Assembly (NCBI GenBank): GCA_018268955.1
Contig: JAFDVO010000022.1
Location: forward strand, 62,001-126,000
Length of the DNA stretch: 64,000 nt
From: Acidobacteriota bacterium
GTDB taxonomy: Bacteria > Acidobacteriota > Vicinamibacteria > Vicinamibacterales > CAVVIG01
Direction: 5' to 3'
In this document: one piece after another, positions 15,270 through 23,345 of the stretch
Layout: each line of letters begins with the position of its first letter
Position numbering within the stretch: position 1 is the first letter of the stretch
Position numbers and translations under genes: made by a program
Notes under the pieces: model-generated
The model's input: only the letters and a program-made list of their open reading frames with translations
What the model was told of the DNA's origin: nothing
Database searches by the model: none

Positions 15270-17066
15270 GTGAAGCTGCTCGCGTCCTACCTCAAAGGCT
15301 ACTGGCGCCTGGTCGCACTGGCGCTGGTGCTGGCCGCCATCAACCAGATCTTCTCGCTGCTCGACCCGCTGATCTTCCGGCACGTCATCGACGAGTACGC
15401 CACCCGGTTCTCCGAATACAGCACCGGCGAGTTCTTCCGCGGCGTGAGCCTGCTGCTCGGGGCTGCGGTCGGGGTCGCGTTCGTCTCGCGCGTGGCCAAG
15501 AACTTCCAGGATTACTTCATCAACGTCATCACCCAGCGGCTCGGCGCACGGATCTACGCGGACGGCATCCAGCACTCGCTGCAGTTGCCCTATGCCGTCT
15601 TCGAGGACCAACGCAGCGGTGAAACGCTCGGACGCCTGCAGAAGGTCCGCACCGATGTCGAGAAGCTGATCTCCGCTACCATCAACATCCTCTTCACCTC
15701 CATCGTCGGGATCGTGTTCGTGATGGCGTACGCGTGGACGGTGCACTGGCTGATTGCGCCGATCTACTTCCTGACCATTCCGGCCCTGGGGCTGCTCAGC
15801 TCCGTGTTGAGCCGCAAGATCAAGACAATCCAGAAGGTCATCGTGGCGGAGACCACGGCGCTTGCCGGCGCGACGACCGAGTCGCTGCGGAACATCGAGC
15901 TCGTGAAGAGCCTCGGGCTCGCGTCGCAGGAGATCGCGCGGCTCAACAGCACCACGGACAAGATCCTGCAGCTCGAACTCAAGAAGGTCCGCTACATCCG
16001 CAGCCTCAGCTTCGTGCAGGGGACGACGGTGAACTTCCTGCGGACGAGCATCATGTTCCTGATGCTGTACCTGATCTACACGCGCGCGATTACCGTCGGT
16101 CAGTTCTTCTCGCTGTTCATCTACTCGTTCTTCATCTTCGGACCGCTGCAGGAACTCGGGAACATCATCAACATCTACCGCGAAGCAGAAGTCTCCCTGA
16201 AGAACTTCCAGGACATCCTCGAGATGCCGAAGGAGCCGCGCCCGGCCAACCCGGTGCCGCTCACGTCGCTCGAGACGCTTGCGTTCGCCCACGTCGGTTT
16301 CCAGCACCAGTCGGCATCGTCACCTGCGCTGACCGACATCTCGTTCGACGTGCGACGTGGCGACACGATCGCCTTCGTTGGGCCATCCGGCGCGGGGAAA
16401 ACGACGCTGGTGAAGCTGCTGGTCGGCCTGTATCGACCGCAGCACGGCGACATCCGCTACAACGGCCACTCGGGCGCGGACATCGACCTCAATCAGCTCC
16501 GTGAGCGAATCGGGTTCGTGACGCAGGACACGCAGCTGTTTTCGGGGACCATCCGCGAGAACCTGAAGTTCGTGAACCCGGCTGCGACTGACGCGCAGTG
16601 CCTGGACGTCCTGAAGAAGGCGGCGTGCCACACGCTGCTGGCACGTGCCCACCAGGGGCTGGACACGGTCATTGGCGAAGGTGGCGTCAAGGTGTCGGGT
16701 GGCGAGAAGCAGCGGCTCTCGATTGCGCGCGCCCTGCTACGGCGTCCCGACCTGCTCGTGTTCGACGAAGCCACGTCGGCCCTCGACTCGCTCACCGAGG
16801 AAGAGATCGGCCAGACGATTCGGGACGTGGGCAACAGCCAGGATGTGATGACGATTCTCATTGCCCACCGGCTCTCCACCATCATGCATGCGGACCGCAT
16901 CTTCGTCCTCGAACGGGGCTCCATTGTCGAAGCGGGCACGCATGACCAGTTGCTGGCGGAGAAGGGGCTGTACTACGCGATGTGGCGGCAGCAGATCGGC
17001 GAACGGCGTGCGCTGCAGCAGATGGCTGGGAGTCGACTCGGGCGCGCAAGCGTCGTGACGGCCTAG
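15270..17066 (+). CDS. ABC transporter, fused permease and ATPase (exporter type)
   Basis: 598 residues: about 310 residues of six-helix exporter membrane domain, then one nucleotide-binding domain. Walker A GPSGAGKTTL at about 371-380, Q-loop FVTQDTQLFSG, signature VSGGEKQRLSIARALL at about 477-492, Walker B LLVFDEATSALD near 495-506 and H-loop AHRLST. A half-transporter that must dimerise in the inner membrane. It could export lipids, peptides or drugs; the sequence alone does not say. Start at GTG 15270, preceded by TAGAAT at 7 bp. Confidence 0.93.
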   Translation: MKLLASYLKGYWRLVALALVLAAINQIFSLLDPLIFRHVIDEYATRFSEYSTGEFFRGVSLLLGAAVGVAFVSRVAKNFQDYFINVITQRLGARIYADGIQHSLQLPYAVFEDQRSGETLGRLQKVRTDVEKLISATINILFTSIVGIVFVMAYAWTVHWLIAPIYFLTIPALGLLSSVLSRKIKTIQKVIVAETTALAGATTESLRNIELVKSLGLASQEIARLNSTTDKILQLELKKVRYIRSLSFVQGTTVNFLRTSIMFLMLYLIYTRAITVGQFFSLFIYSFFIFGPLQELGNIINIYREAEVSLKNFQDILEMPKEPRPANPVPLTSLETLAFAHVGFQHQSASSPALTDISFDVRRGDTIAFVGPSGAGKTTLVKLLVGLYRPQHGDIRYNGHSGADIDLNQLRERIGFVTQDTQLFSGTIRENLKFVNPAATDAQCLDVLKKAACHTLLARAHQGLDTVIGEGGVKVSGGEKQRLSIARALLRRPDLLVFDEATSALDSLTEEEIGQTIRDVGNSQDVMTILIAHRLSTIMHADRIFVLERGSIVEAGTHDQLLAEKGLYYAMWRQQIGERRALQQMAGSRLGRASVVTA

Positions 17067-17086
17067 CCGCGGCGGCGGCCGCCATG

Positions 17087-17151
17087 CGGGATTCCCGATA
17101 CCGGATCTCCGATTGGTGTGTCCCGATTAGCAATCAGCACTTGGCAATCCG
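17087..17151. repeat. Degenerate 7-8 bp repeat array (GGGATTC / GCAATCA units)
   Basis: Starting 21 bp after the ABC transporter stop: units CGGGATTC, CCGATAC, CGGATCTC, CGATTGG, then a second type AGCAATC, AGCACTT, GGCAATCC. The second type is the same as the right half of the array at 51082-51149. The array extends to just before the probable start of the next gene. Confidence 0.65.
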
Positions 17152-17162
17152 CCTTTCTTGCT

Positions 17163-18002
17163 GTGCCTGACCTCTCGGACATCCGACGCGCCTACGCAGA
17201 GAGGATCGCCGGTAGTGTCGGCATCACCGACGCGGCTGTCATCGAGGCATTTGCCACGGTGCCGCGTGAGGTGTTCCTGGGCGATGGGCCCTGGCTCGTG
17301 CACGGTGGCTACACGGCGCGTCGGACGAGCGACCCGGCTGCGATCTACGCGGACGTCCTCGTGTCACTCCACCTCGAGAAGGGCATCAACAACGGGCAGC
17401 CGAGCCTGCACGCCCGGTCCATTGCGGAAGCCGCGCCGGCGCTGGGCGAACGGGTCGTGCACGTCGGCGCAGGGACCGGCTACTACACGGCCATCCTCGC
17501 GCAGATCGTCGGGACGTCGGGTCATGTGGACGCGTTTGAGATCGAGCCCTCGCTCGCGGCCCGCGCCAGCAGGAACCTTGCGCCGTGGCCGCAGGTGACG
17601 GTCCATCCGGCCTCCGCGCTACAGGAGCCGCTCGCGGTGGCGGACCTCATCTACGTCAGTGCGGCGCTCACGACGATTCCTGTGACGTGGCTGGATGCGC
17701 TCGCCATCGGCGGCCGCCTGGTGCTGCCGCTGATGCCGACCGGCGGCACGGGACACATGTGGCGCATCCAACGCATCGACGACATCCATTACAGCGCGCG
17801 TGCGTTCTCGACGGCGGTCTTCATCGGGTGCGTGGGCGGGCAGGATGCGCGCGCGTCCGACCTCCTGCGTGAGGCGCTGATGCGAGGCGAGCCCGAGCGG
17901 GTCCGGTGGCTGACGCGCGGCTCGACGCCCGAGGCCGACGCGTGGTTCGTCGGCGACGGCTGGTGGATGTCGGCAGCTGAGCCGCAGGCAGGGCGGGGCT
18001 GA
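17163..18002 (+). CDS. Protein-L-isoaspartate O-methyltransferase-like protein
   Basis: 279 residues from GTG 17163. The sequence has the PCMT layout: an N-terminal recognition helix region (ITDAAVIEAFATVPREVFL), QPSLHARSIAEAAP, then the SAM motif VVHVGAGTGYYTAILAQIVG near residue 100 and FEIEPSLAARA. PCMT repairs damaged aspartyl residues in proteins. Residues after about 190 diverge, so another methylation target is possible. The frame opens at GTG 17118, but that stretch is part of a repeat array, so I prefer 17163. No Shine-Dalgarno is evident. Confidence 0.75.
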   Translation: MPDLSDIRRAYAERIAGSVGITDAAVIEAFATVPREVFLGDGPWLVHGGYTARRTSDPAAIYADVLVSLHLEKGINNGQPSLHARSIAEAAPALGERVVHVGAGTGYYTAILAQIVGTSGHVDAFEIEPSLAARASRNLAPWPQVTVHPASALQEPLAVADLIYVSAALTTIPVTWLDALAIGGRLVLPLMPTGGTGHMWRIQRIDDIHYSARAFSTAVFIGCVGGQDARASDLLREALMRGEPERVRWLTRGSTPEADAWFVGDGWWMSAAEPQAGRG

Positions 18003-18125
18003 AGCCGCGCCGCTACGACAACATGCGCCACGCCTGAACCGCCTCCGCTACGCCACCTGCGCGACGCGCTGAAGACCTGGCCCTCTCATGCGAGTGGGTG
18101 GCGTGCCCTTTGCGAAAGTCGCTGC

Positions 18126-18791
18126 GTGATTACTGCCGTGCTCTTCGATATCGACGGGACGCTGGTCGACAGCAACGATGCCCACGCCTCCGCGTGGGTG
18201 GATGCCCTCGCGCAGGCTGGGCAGCAGGTGTCGTTCGAACAGGTGCGTCCGCTCATCGGCATGGGCGGCGACAAGCTGCTGCCGACGCTGGCCGGCATCG
18301 ACCCTGAATCCGGTGACGGGAAGGCGATTGCCGAGAGCCGCGCGTCGATCTTCCGTGAGCGATACCTGCCGGCGCCCGCGCCGACGGATGGCGCCGCTGA
18401 CCTGGTGAGGGCCCTGAACGCGCACGATCTGCGCCTCGGCATCGCCACCTCGGCGAAGGCCGAGGAGGTGGCTGCGTTGCTGCGGGTCGCGGGTGCCGAC
18501 GGGCTCTTCACGGCGACAGGCTCCAGCGACGATGTGGACCGGTCGAAGCCGGATCCGGACATCGTGCATGCCGCGCTTGCGCGGGTTGGCGTGAGTGCCA
18601 CGAGCGCGGTCATGGTCGGCGACACGCCCTACGACATCGAGGCCGCTCGTCGTGCCGGCGTGCCGTGCATCGCTCTTCGGTGTGGTGGCTGGTGGTCGGA
18701 TGCGGACTTCGCCGGCGCGGCGCAGATCGTCGACACGCCGCGGCAGTTGCTCGATCGCTGGCGCGACGGGGACGTGCCGACGCTCCGCTAG
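18126..18791 (+). CDS. HAD-superfamily phosphatase (phosphoglycolate-phosphatase-like)
   Basis: 221 residues, GTG start at 18126. The HAD motifs are all present: FDIDGTLVDS with nucleophile D8 and acid D10, ATSAK (motif II), SKPDPDIV with the lysine, and VGDTPYDIEAARRAG. A cap domain lies between residues 15 and 80, as in subfamily I enzymes such as Gph or beta-phosphoglucomutase. The substrate is probably a small sugar or organic phosphate; it cannot be fixed from sequence. It ends shortly before tRNA-Val, which is on the opposite strand. Confidence 0.88.
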   Translation: MITAVLFDIDGTLVDSNDAHASAWVDALAQAGQQVSFEQVRPLIGMGGDKLLPTLAGIDPESGDGKAIAESRASIFRERYLPAPAPTDGAADLVRALNAHDLRLGIATSAKAEEVAALLRVAGADGLFTATGSSDDVDRSKPDPDIVHAALARVGVSATSAVMVGDTPYDIEAARRAGVPCIALRCGGWWSDADFAGAAQIVDTPRQLLDRWRDGDVPTLR

Positions 18792-18807
18792 GCGGAGGCA
18801 TTGGCCG

Positions 18808-18936
18808 TTATCCACTCACGGCCTGGATGATGTCGCTGGCGTTGCCGGCACCCGAGCAGTCGAGCACGCGCAGGCTCACGAGGTTGCAGCCCGTGGCGAC
18901 GGGGGAGAGGTCCGCGTCCGCGCCTTCAGGGCGATG
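18808..18936 (-). pseudogene. Possible gene remnant beside tRNA-Val
   Basis: Between the HAD gene and tRNA-Val, the reverse strand reads SPVATGCNLVSLRVLDCSG and SDIIQAVSG then stop (TAA at 18808-18810). The GCNLVSL-like pattern resembles C-terminal pieces of secreted proteins seen in this type of genome, but no start or upstream body is present. It may be the tail of a gene lost at the tRNA end, or chance. Low confidence. Confidence 0.22.
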
Positions 18937-18969
18937 GCGGACAACCTCCCCCTGATCGTGAGCGGAGGG

Positions 18970-19046
18970 TGGTGGGCGCTATAGGACTCGAACCTATGAC
19001 CTCGTGCGTGTGAAGCACGCGCTCTAACCAACTGAGCTAAGCGCCC
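18970..19046 (-). tRNA. tRNA-Val (anticodon CAC), CCA encoded
   Basis: A full cloverleaf on the reverse strand: acceptor GGGCGCT pairing AGCGCCC, D arm GCTC/GAGC, anticodon stem CGTGC/GCACG with loop TTCACAC (anticodon CAC, reading GUG), T arm ATAGG/CCTAT with TTCGAGT, discriminator A, then encoded CCA at 18972-18970. Confidence 0.97.
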
Positions 19047-19063
19047 GCAGGGAGGATCACCAA

Positions 19064-19167
19064 CTGGTGAATTGGTGATTTCGCGATTTGGTGAAGGCGC
19101 CGCGAGCGGCCGAACGCGACACCCTACATCGTCCGTTCACCAACTCTCCGACGTGCCAACTCACCGC
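19064..19167. repeat. Octamer array with an inverted second half (TTGGTGAA family)
   Basis: Forward units CTGGTGAA, TTGGTGAT, TTCGCGAT and TTGGTGAA (19064-19095) are followed, after about 40 bp, by reverse-orientation units TTCACCAA, CTCTCCGA, CGTGCCAA and CTCACCGC (19136-19167). This is the same family as at 1883-1922, here able to fold back on itself. It lies between the stop of the citrate-synthase-like gene and tRNA-Val, both reverse strand. Confidence 0.75.
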
Positions 19168-19189
19168 CTGCAGAAATCAGATTCTACTC

Positions 19190-20044
19190 TCACTTCCGCC
19201 CTTCGGGCAACCGTCGTTCGCTCGATCCGTCGTAGACGTGATCCTTTGGATCGATCTGGCGCATCGGCTCCTGGCGCGTGCGCTCCTCGTGCGCGTGGGC
19301 AATGAGGCCGGGCATGCGCGAGATCAGGAAGATCGCGTTCCCGAGTTCGTAGCTGAACCCCAGATCGGCGGAGATTGCGGCGATGGCGCCGTCGACGTTC
19401 GCCGGCAACAGCCTGCCGTACTGCTCCTGCCGCGCCGCAAGCGCGCGCTCGATGGCCCGCAGCATGCGCACGTGCTCGCCCTCGAGCTCGAGCTCCATGC
19501 ACAACTGGAACAGGCGCGGCGCACGGGGGTCCTGCGAGTGCAGCCGGTGGCCGAAGCCGGGCGGCGGCGTGATGCCGTGCACGAGACACTCGACGACGAG
19601 CTGCTCCGCGGCCTCTTCAAGCGAGGAACCGGCGCGTGTGAGCGAGAGCCCCTGGTCGAGGAACCGCATGCAGGTCTCGATGTCGCCCCCGTGGTACGGC
19701 CCGAACGCCAGAATGCCAGCCGCCACCGAATCCTTGAGCGGCGCACCACTCGCCGCGACGTTGCGCGCGGCGAGGGTGGACGGCGGCGTGACGCCGTGGT
19801 CGATCACCGAGACGAGGATGGCGTTGAGCATCCGGCCAATCGCCGGCGTCGGCACCTCGCCCATGAGCAGCAGGTAGACGGCATCGGCAAAGGAGAGCCG
19901 TCCCATCAACTCGTCGAGGTTGTAGCCACGCACCAGGATGGCGTTCGGTGCGATCTTCGTGAGCGAGGTGCACCAGTGCGCGTCGTGCGCGCGCGACTGG
20001 GACCGGCGTTCTTCGTGCGTGTGTTTCGAGTGCTGCTCGGACAC
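19190..20044 (-). CDS. Citrate synthase-family protein (citryl-CoA lyase-like)
   Basis: 284 residues, shorter than true citrate synthases (about 370-430). The fold is recognisable in ILVRGYNLDELMGRLSFADA, GFGHRLHSQDPRAPRLF (matching the GFGHRVYKxxDPRA active-site segment) and a C-terminal ISRMPGLIAHAHEE. Short members of this family include citryl-CoA lyases, so cleavage of citryl-CoA or a related thioester is more likely than citrate synthesis. GTG 20044 with GGAGG 6 bp upstream is chosen; the longer frame to 20224 overlaps upp. It starts 23 bp after upp and is probably co-transcribed with it. Confidence 0.75.
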   Translation of the reverse strand: MSEQHSKHTHEERRSQSRAHDAHWCTSLTKIAPNAILVRGYNLDELMGRLSFADAVYLLLMGEVPTPAIGRMLNAILVSVIDHGVTPPSTLAARNVAASGAPLKDSVAAGILAFGPYHGGDIETCMRFLDQGLSLTRAGSSLEEAAEQLVVECLVHGITPPPGFGHRLHSQDPRAPRLFQLCMELELEGEHVRMLRAIERALAARQEQYGRLLPANVDGAIAAISADLGFSYELGNAIFLISRMPGLIAHAHEERTRQEPMRQIDPKDHVYDGSSERRLPEGRK

Positions 20045-20067
20045 GGGCACCTCCAGCCGGCGAACGT

Positions 20068-20691
20068 CTACAACGTGCCGTACAGCCGATCGCCGAAGTC
20101 CCCCAGGCCGGGGACGATGTACTTGTGCTCGTTCAGGCCCTGGTCGACCGCCGGGGTGTAGATGTGCACCCCGGGATGATGGCGTTCCACTGTCGCGATC
20201 CCCTCGGGCGCCGCCACGATGCACACCATCCGGATCGTCGTCGCTCCCGCGTCGCGAATGAGGTTCAGCGCCTCGACCGCGCTCCCCCCCGTGGCCAGCA
20301 TCGGGTCGATCATCAGCACGTAGCTCTGCTCGAGCCCATGCGGAAACTTGGAGTAGTAGCGGGATGCGATGGCCGTGGCTTCGTCGCGCTGCAGCCCGAT
20401 GTGCCCGACGCGCGCATCCGGCACCAGTTCGAGGACGGCGTCGAGCATGCCGAGCCCTGCGCGCAGCACGGGAACGACGACGACGTTGTGGCGCAGCCGG
20501 CGGCCCGAGGAGGGACCGATGGGCGTGTCCACGGTGACCGGCTCGGACGGCGCCTCGCGCAACGCCTCGGCAGCGAGCAGCACGCTGATGCGGGTGGCGG
20601 CGCGGCGGAACTGCTCCGGCTCGGTGGTTTTGTCCCGCAGTTCGACGAGTGCGTCATGCACGAGCGGGTGTTCGACCAGGTGGACCGGCAC
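20068..20691 (-). CDS. upp: Uracil phosphoribosyltransferase
   Basis: 207 residues, the usual Upp length. It makes UMP from uracil and PRPP in pyrimidine salvage. The PRPP-binding loop is MIDPMLATGGSA near 126-137, the uracil-side segment VPVLRAGLGMLDAV lies near 73-86, and the C-terminus IVPGLGDFGDRLYGT is the family signature. The start is GTG 20691, with GAGGAA just upstream and a TATAGT box beyond it. It is divergent from an exported deaminase-like amidohydrolase, with only 27 bp between the two start codons. Confidence 0.95.
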   Translation of the reverse strand: MPVHLVEHPLVHDALVELRDKTTEPEQFRRAATRISVLLAAEALREAPSEPVTVDTPIGPSSGRRLRHNVVVVPVLRAGLGMLDAVLELVPDARVGHIGLQRDEATAIASRYYSKFPHGLEQSYVLMIDPMLATGGSAVEALNLIRDAGATTIRMVCIVAAPEGIATVERHHPGVHIYTPAVDQGLNEHKYIVPGLGDFGDRLYGTL

Positions 20692-20699
20692 GGTTCCTC

Positions 20700-20709
20700 A
20701 CTATACAAT
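20700..20709. promoter_or_regulatory. Overlapping divergent -10 boxes between upp and the amidohydrolase
   Basis: Reading forward, TACAAT at 20704-20709 lies 9 bp before ATG 20719. Reading reverse, TATAGT at 20705-20700 lies 8 bp before GTG 20691. Both would give very short or absent leaders from one shared AT-rich core in a 27-bp intergenic gap. Inferred from sequence only. Confidence 0.4.
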
Positions 20710-20718
20710 TTCCCCCGT

Positions 20719-22110
20719 ATGCGTGCACAGTTCGCGGTCGTCGTCGCACTCGTCGCGGCGACGGTGGTCGCCTCCGCGCAGGGCGCGCGCAGGGCCGTGT
20801 CGCTGGTGGTGATCGGCGGGACGGTGCTCACGCAGAACGACACCCGTCAGGTCTTTTCACCCGGCGCCGTCGCCATCAACGGCACCGACATCGTCGAGGT
20901 CGGCACACCGCAGGCGATCGCCGCACGGTACAGCGCCGCGCGGACGATCGACGCGCGCGATCAGGTCGTGCTGCCCGGCCTGATCAACACCCACACGCAC
21001 GCGCCGATGGTGATGTTCCGCGGGCTCGCGGACGACCTGGCGCTCATGGACTGGCTCCAGAAGTACATCTTCCCGGCCGAAGCGAAGACGGTCTCGCCCG
21101 ACTTCGTGCGCACGGGGACGTCGCTCGCCGCACTCGAGATGATCGAGTCCGGCACGACGACCTACACGGACATGTATTACTTCGAGGAGGAGATCGCGAA
21201 GGCCACCAGGGCCGCCGGACTTCGTGGCGTGCTGGGCCAGACGGTCATCCAGTTCCCAGTGGCGGACGCAAGGACGCCGGTCGAGGGGCTCGCGCGCGCC
21301 GAGGCGTTCATCAAGGCATTCAGGAATGATCCGCTCATTGTGCCCGCCGTCGCGCCGCACGCGATGTACACGCTGGACGCGGCGACGCTGAAGGCGTCGG
21401 CCGACCTCGGGCGCAAGTACGACGTGCCGGTGATCATCCACCTCGCCGAAACCGAGGACGAAGTGAAGACCGCCCGCGACGATCACCAGAACACGCCGGC
21501 CGGTTATCTCGAGTCGATCGGGTTCTGGGGACCGAAGACCGTGGCCGCGCACGGCGTCTGGGTGACTGACGAGGACATCGCCATCCTGAAGCGACACAAC
21601 GTGGGCATCTCGCACAATCCCGAGAGCAACATGAAGCTCGCCAGCGGCACCGCGCCGGTCCTCAAGTACCTCGCGGCTGGCGTGAACCTCTCGCTTGGTA
21701 CCGACGGCGCCGCCAGCAACAACGATCTGGACATGTTCGAGGCGATGCGCCAGGCATCGTTCCTCGCGAAGCTCGGCTCCGGTGACCCGACGGCCGTCCC
21801 CGCGCAGGTCGCGCTCGACATGGCCACCATCGCCGGTGCGAAGGCGCTCGCGATGGACACGTTGATCGGATCGCTCGAGGCGGGGAAGCGGGCCGACCTC
21901 ATCACCGTGTCGATGAGCAGCGCGCGGCAGACGCCGATGTACGACCCGGTCTCACACCTGGTCTACGTCACCCGCGGCGACGATGTGCGGAACACCATCG
22001 TGAACGGCAAGGTGCTGATGCGGGACCGCAAGGTCACGACCCTGAACGAGGCCGAGGTGCTCGCCCAGGCGAGGGCGCTCGCGCAGAAGGTCCGGGCAGC
22101 TGTCCAGTGA
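20719..22110 (+). CDS. Exported amidohydrolase, adenosine/SAH-deaminase-like
   Basis: 463 residues. The first 21 resemble a Sec signal (MRAQFAVVVALVAATVVASAQ). The rest is an amidohydrolase barrel of the TrzN/AtzA/MtaD group: NTHTHAPMVMFRGLADDLALM (metal HxH), VIIHLAETEDEV, AAHGVWV, SHNPESNMKLASG and LGTDGAASNNDLDMFEAM with the metal Asp. These motifs match S-adenosylhomocysteine / methylthioadenosine deaminases, which act on purine nucleosides. Known members are mostly cytosolic, so the signal peptide is notable. Neighbouring upp and hpt fit nucleobase salvage. Confidence 0.85.
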   Translation: MRAQFAVVVALVAATVVASAQGARRAVSLVVIGGTVLTQNDTRQVFSPGAVAINGTDIVEVGTPQAIAARYSAARTIDARDQVVLPGLINTHTHAPMVMFRGLADDLALMDWLQKYIFPAEAKTVSPDFVRTGTSLAALEMIESGTTTYTDMYYFEEEIAKATRAAGLRGVLGQTVIQFPVADARTPVEGLARAEAFIKAFRNDPLIVPAVAPHAMYTLDAATLKASADLGRKYDVPVIIHLAETEDEVKTARDDHQNTPAGYLESIGFWGPKTVAAHGVWVTDEDIAILKRHNVGISHNPESNMKLASGTAPVLKYLAAGVNLSLGTDGAASNNDLDMFEAMRQASFLAKLGSGDPTAVPAQVALDMATIAGAKALAMDTLIGSLEAGKRADLITVSMSSARQTPMYDPVSHLVYVTRGDDVRNTIVNGKVLMRDRKVTTLNEAEVLAQARALAQKVRAAVQ

Positions 22111-22157
22111 GCGCAGGTTGGACGCTCGCCGCCGTCCTTCGCCGCCCCCGCCGCGGG

Positions 22158-22682
22158 TCAGCTCTCGATGACCCCGATATACGGCAGGTTCCGGAACTGC
22201 TCCGCGTAGTCGAGGCCGTATCCGACGACGAAGTGGTCTTCGATCGTGAAGCCGACGTACTCCACGCCGACGTCCACTTTCCGACGCGAGGGCTTGCTCA
22301 GGAGGCAGGCGGTCCGCAGCGTCCGCGGGTTGCGCGCGCGCAGGATCTCCTGCAGGTAGGTCAACGTCAGCCCGGTGTCGACGATGTCCTCGACGATGAG
22401 GACGTCGCGCCCGTCGAGGGCGGTGTCGAGATCCTTCACCAGGCGGACCTCGCCCGAACTCGTCGTCCCCTTCGCGTAGCTCGATACCGCCATGAAGTCC
22501 ATCGAGACGCTGCCCTCCATGTTGCGGACCAGGTCCGACATGAACATGAAGGCGCCTTTCAGGACGGCGACGATGTGCAGGTTGCCCGGGTAGTCGGCGC
22601 GAATCTGGCGCGCCATTTCGGCGACGCGGGTGTCGAGCTGTTCCCGGCTGATGAGGACGCGCGTGGGGTGGCGGTCGGCCAT
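22158..22682 (-). CDS. hpt: Hypoxanthine phosphoribosyltransferase
   Basis: 174 residues, standard Hpt length; makes IMP (and GMP) from the free base and PRPP. Visible features are LKGAFMFMSDLVRNM, the flexible-loop SSYAKGTTSSGEV, the PRPP motif VLIVEDIVDTGLTL near 93-106 and the C-terminal VGFTIEDHFVVGYGLDYAEQ. ATG 22682; a TATCAT box lies 9 bp upstream and there is no clear Shine-Dalgarno. It is divergent from rpiB, whose GTG is only 29 bp away. In many bacteria hpt adjoins tilS and ftsH, which is not so here. Confidence 0.95.
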   Translation of the reverse strand: MADRHPTRVLISREQLDTRVAEMARQIRADYPGNLHIVAVLKGAFMFMSDLVRNMEGSVSMDFMAVSSYAKGTTSSGEVRLVKDLDTALDGRDVLIVEDIVDTGLTLTYLQEILRARNPRTLRTACLLSKPSRRKVDVGVEYVGFTIEDHFVVGYGLDYAEQFRNLPYIGVIES

Positions 22683-22711
22683 GGCTGTTGCATGATACTC
22701 CGGGGTCTGGC

Positions 22712-23344
22712 GTGAAGCGATTCGACATCATCACGGAAGCCGACGCGCGCGTGCTGCAACCCGGCGAGACTGTGGAGCTCGCCAGAGGTGGCCACGTCAC
22801 GCCGCTGGCGCTCGACACGCTGCGCGAGCGGCGCATCACCGTGCTGTCGGACCGCTCGGTGCCGACGGATGCGACGGCCCTCGTCCCGAAGCCGGACATC
22901 CGCACGCTGACGATCGGCAGCGATCACACGGGCATTGCCCTCCGCAAGCAGGTGGTGGCGCTCCTCCGCGGGCGCGGTCTCTCGGTGCTCGACGTCGGCA
23001 CGGACTCGACCGCGGCGGTGGACTACCCGGACATGGCCGAGGCGGTCGCCCGTCCGGTCGCCCGGGGGGAAGCGGACGCGGGCATCGTCATCGACGGCGC
23101 CGGTATCGGATCCGCCATCGCCGCGAACAAGATCGACGGTATCCGCGCGGTGATGGCGACCACCGAGACGATCGCGCGGTACTCGCGCGAACACAACGGC
23201 GCGAATGTGCTGTGCCTCGGGGCCACGCTGCTGACTGCTGACGAGGCGGCGGCCATCGTGACCGCCTGGCTGACCACACCCATGCGCGAACCGCGCTACA
23301 TCCGGCGGCTGGCGAAGATCGCCGCGCTCGAACGGCGGAGCTGA
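22712..23344 (+). CDS. rpiB: RpiB-family ribose-5-phosphate isomerase with N-terminal extension
   Basis: 210 residues from GTG 22712. The last 140 are an RpiB/LacA fold: [47 protein letters not shown] and [15 protein letters not shown]. The CGTGIG loop that carries the catalytic Cys in E. coli RpiB reads DGAGIG here. The first 55 residues ([30 protein letters not shown]) form an added module like the N-termini of EutT/EutQ and other microcompartment-associated enzymes. It interconverts ribose- and ribulose-5-phosphate. The next gene, deoC, starts 1 bp after its stop, so the two form one operon. Confidence 0.85.
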   Translation: MKRFDIITEADARVLQPGETVELARGGHVTPLALDTLRERRITVLSDRSVPTDATALVPKPDIRTLTIGSDHTGIALRKQVVALLRGRGLSVLDVGTDSTAAVDYPDMAEAVARPVARGEADAGIVIDGAGIGSAIAANKIDGIRAVMATTETIARYSREHNGANVLCLGATLLTADEAAAIVTAWLTTPMREPRYIRRLAKIAALERRS

Positions 23345-23345
23345 C

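Noticed and set aside
15252..16307. Reverse open frame of 351 codons opposite the ABC transporter
   Set aside because: Charged antisense translation of the transporter membrane domain; no domain or start signal.
20045..20224. N-terminal extension of the citrate-synthase-like frame
   Set aside because: It is the shadow of upp; GGAGG precedes GTG 20044 directly.
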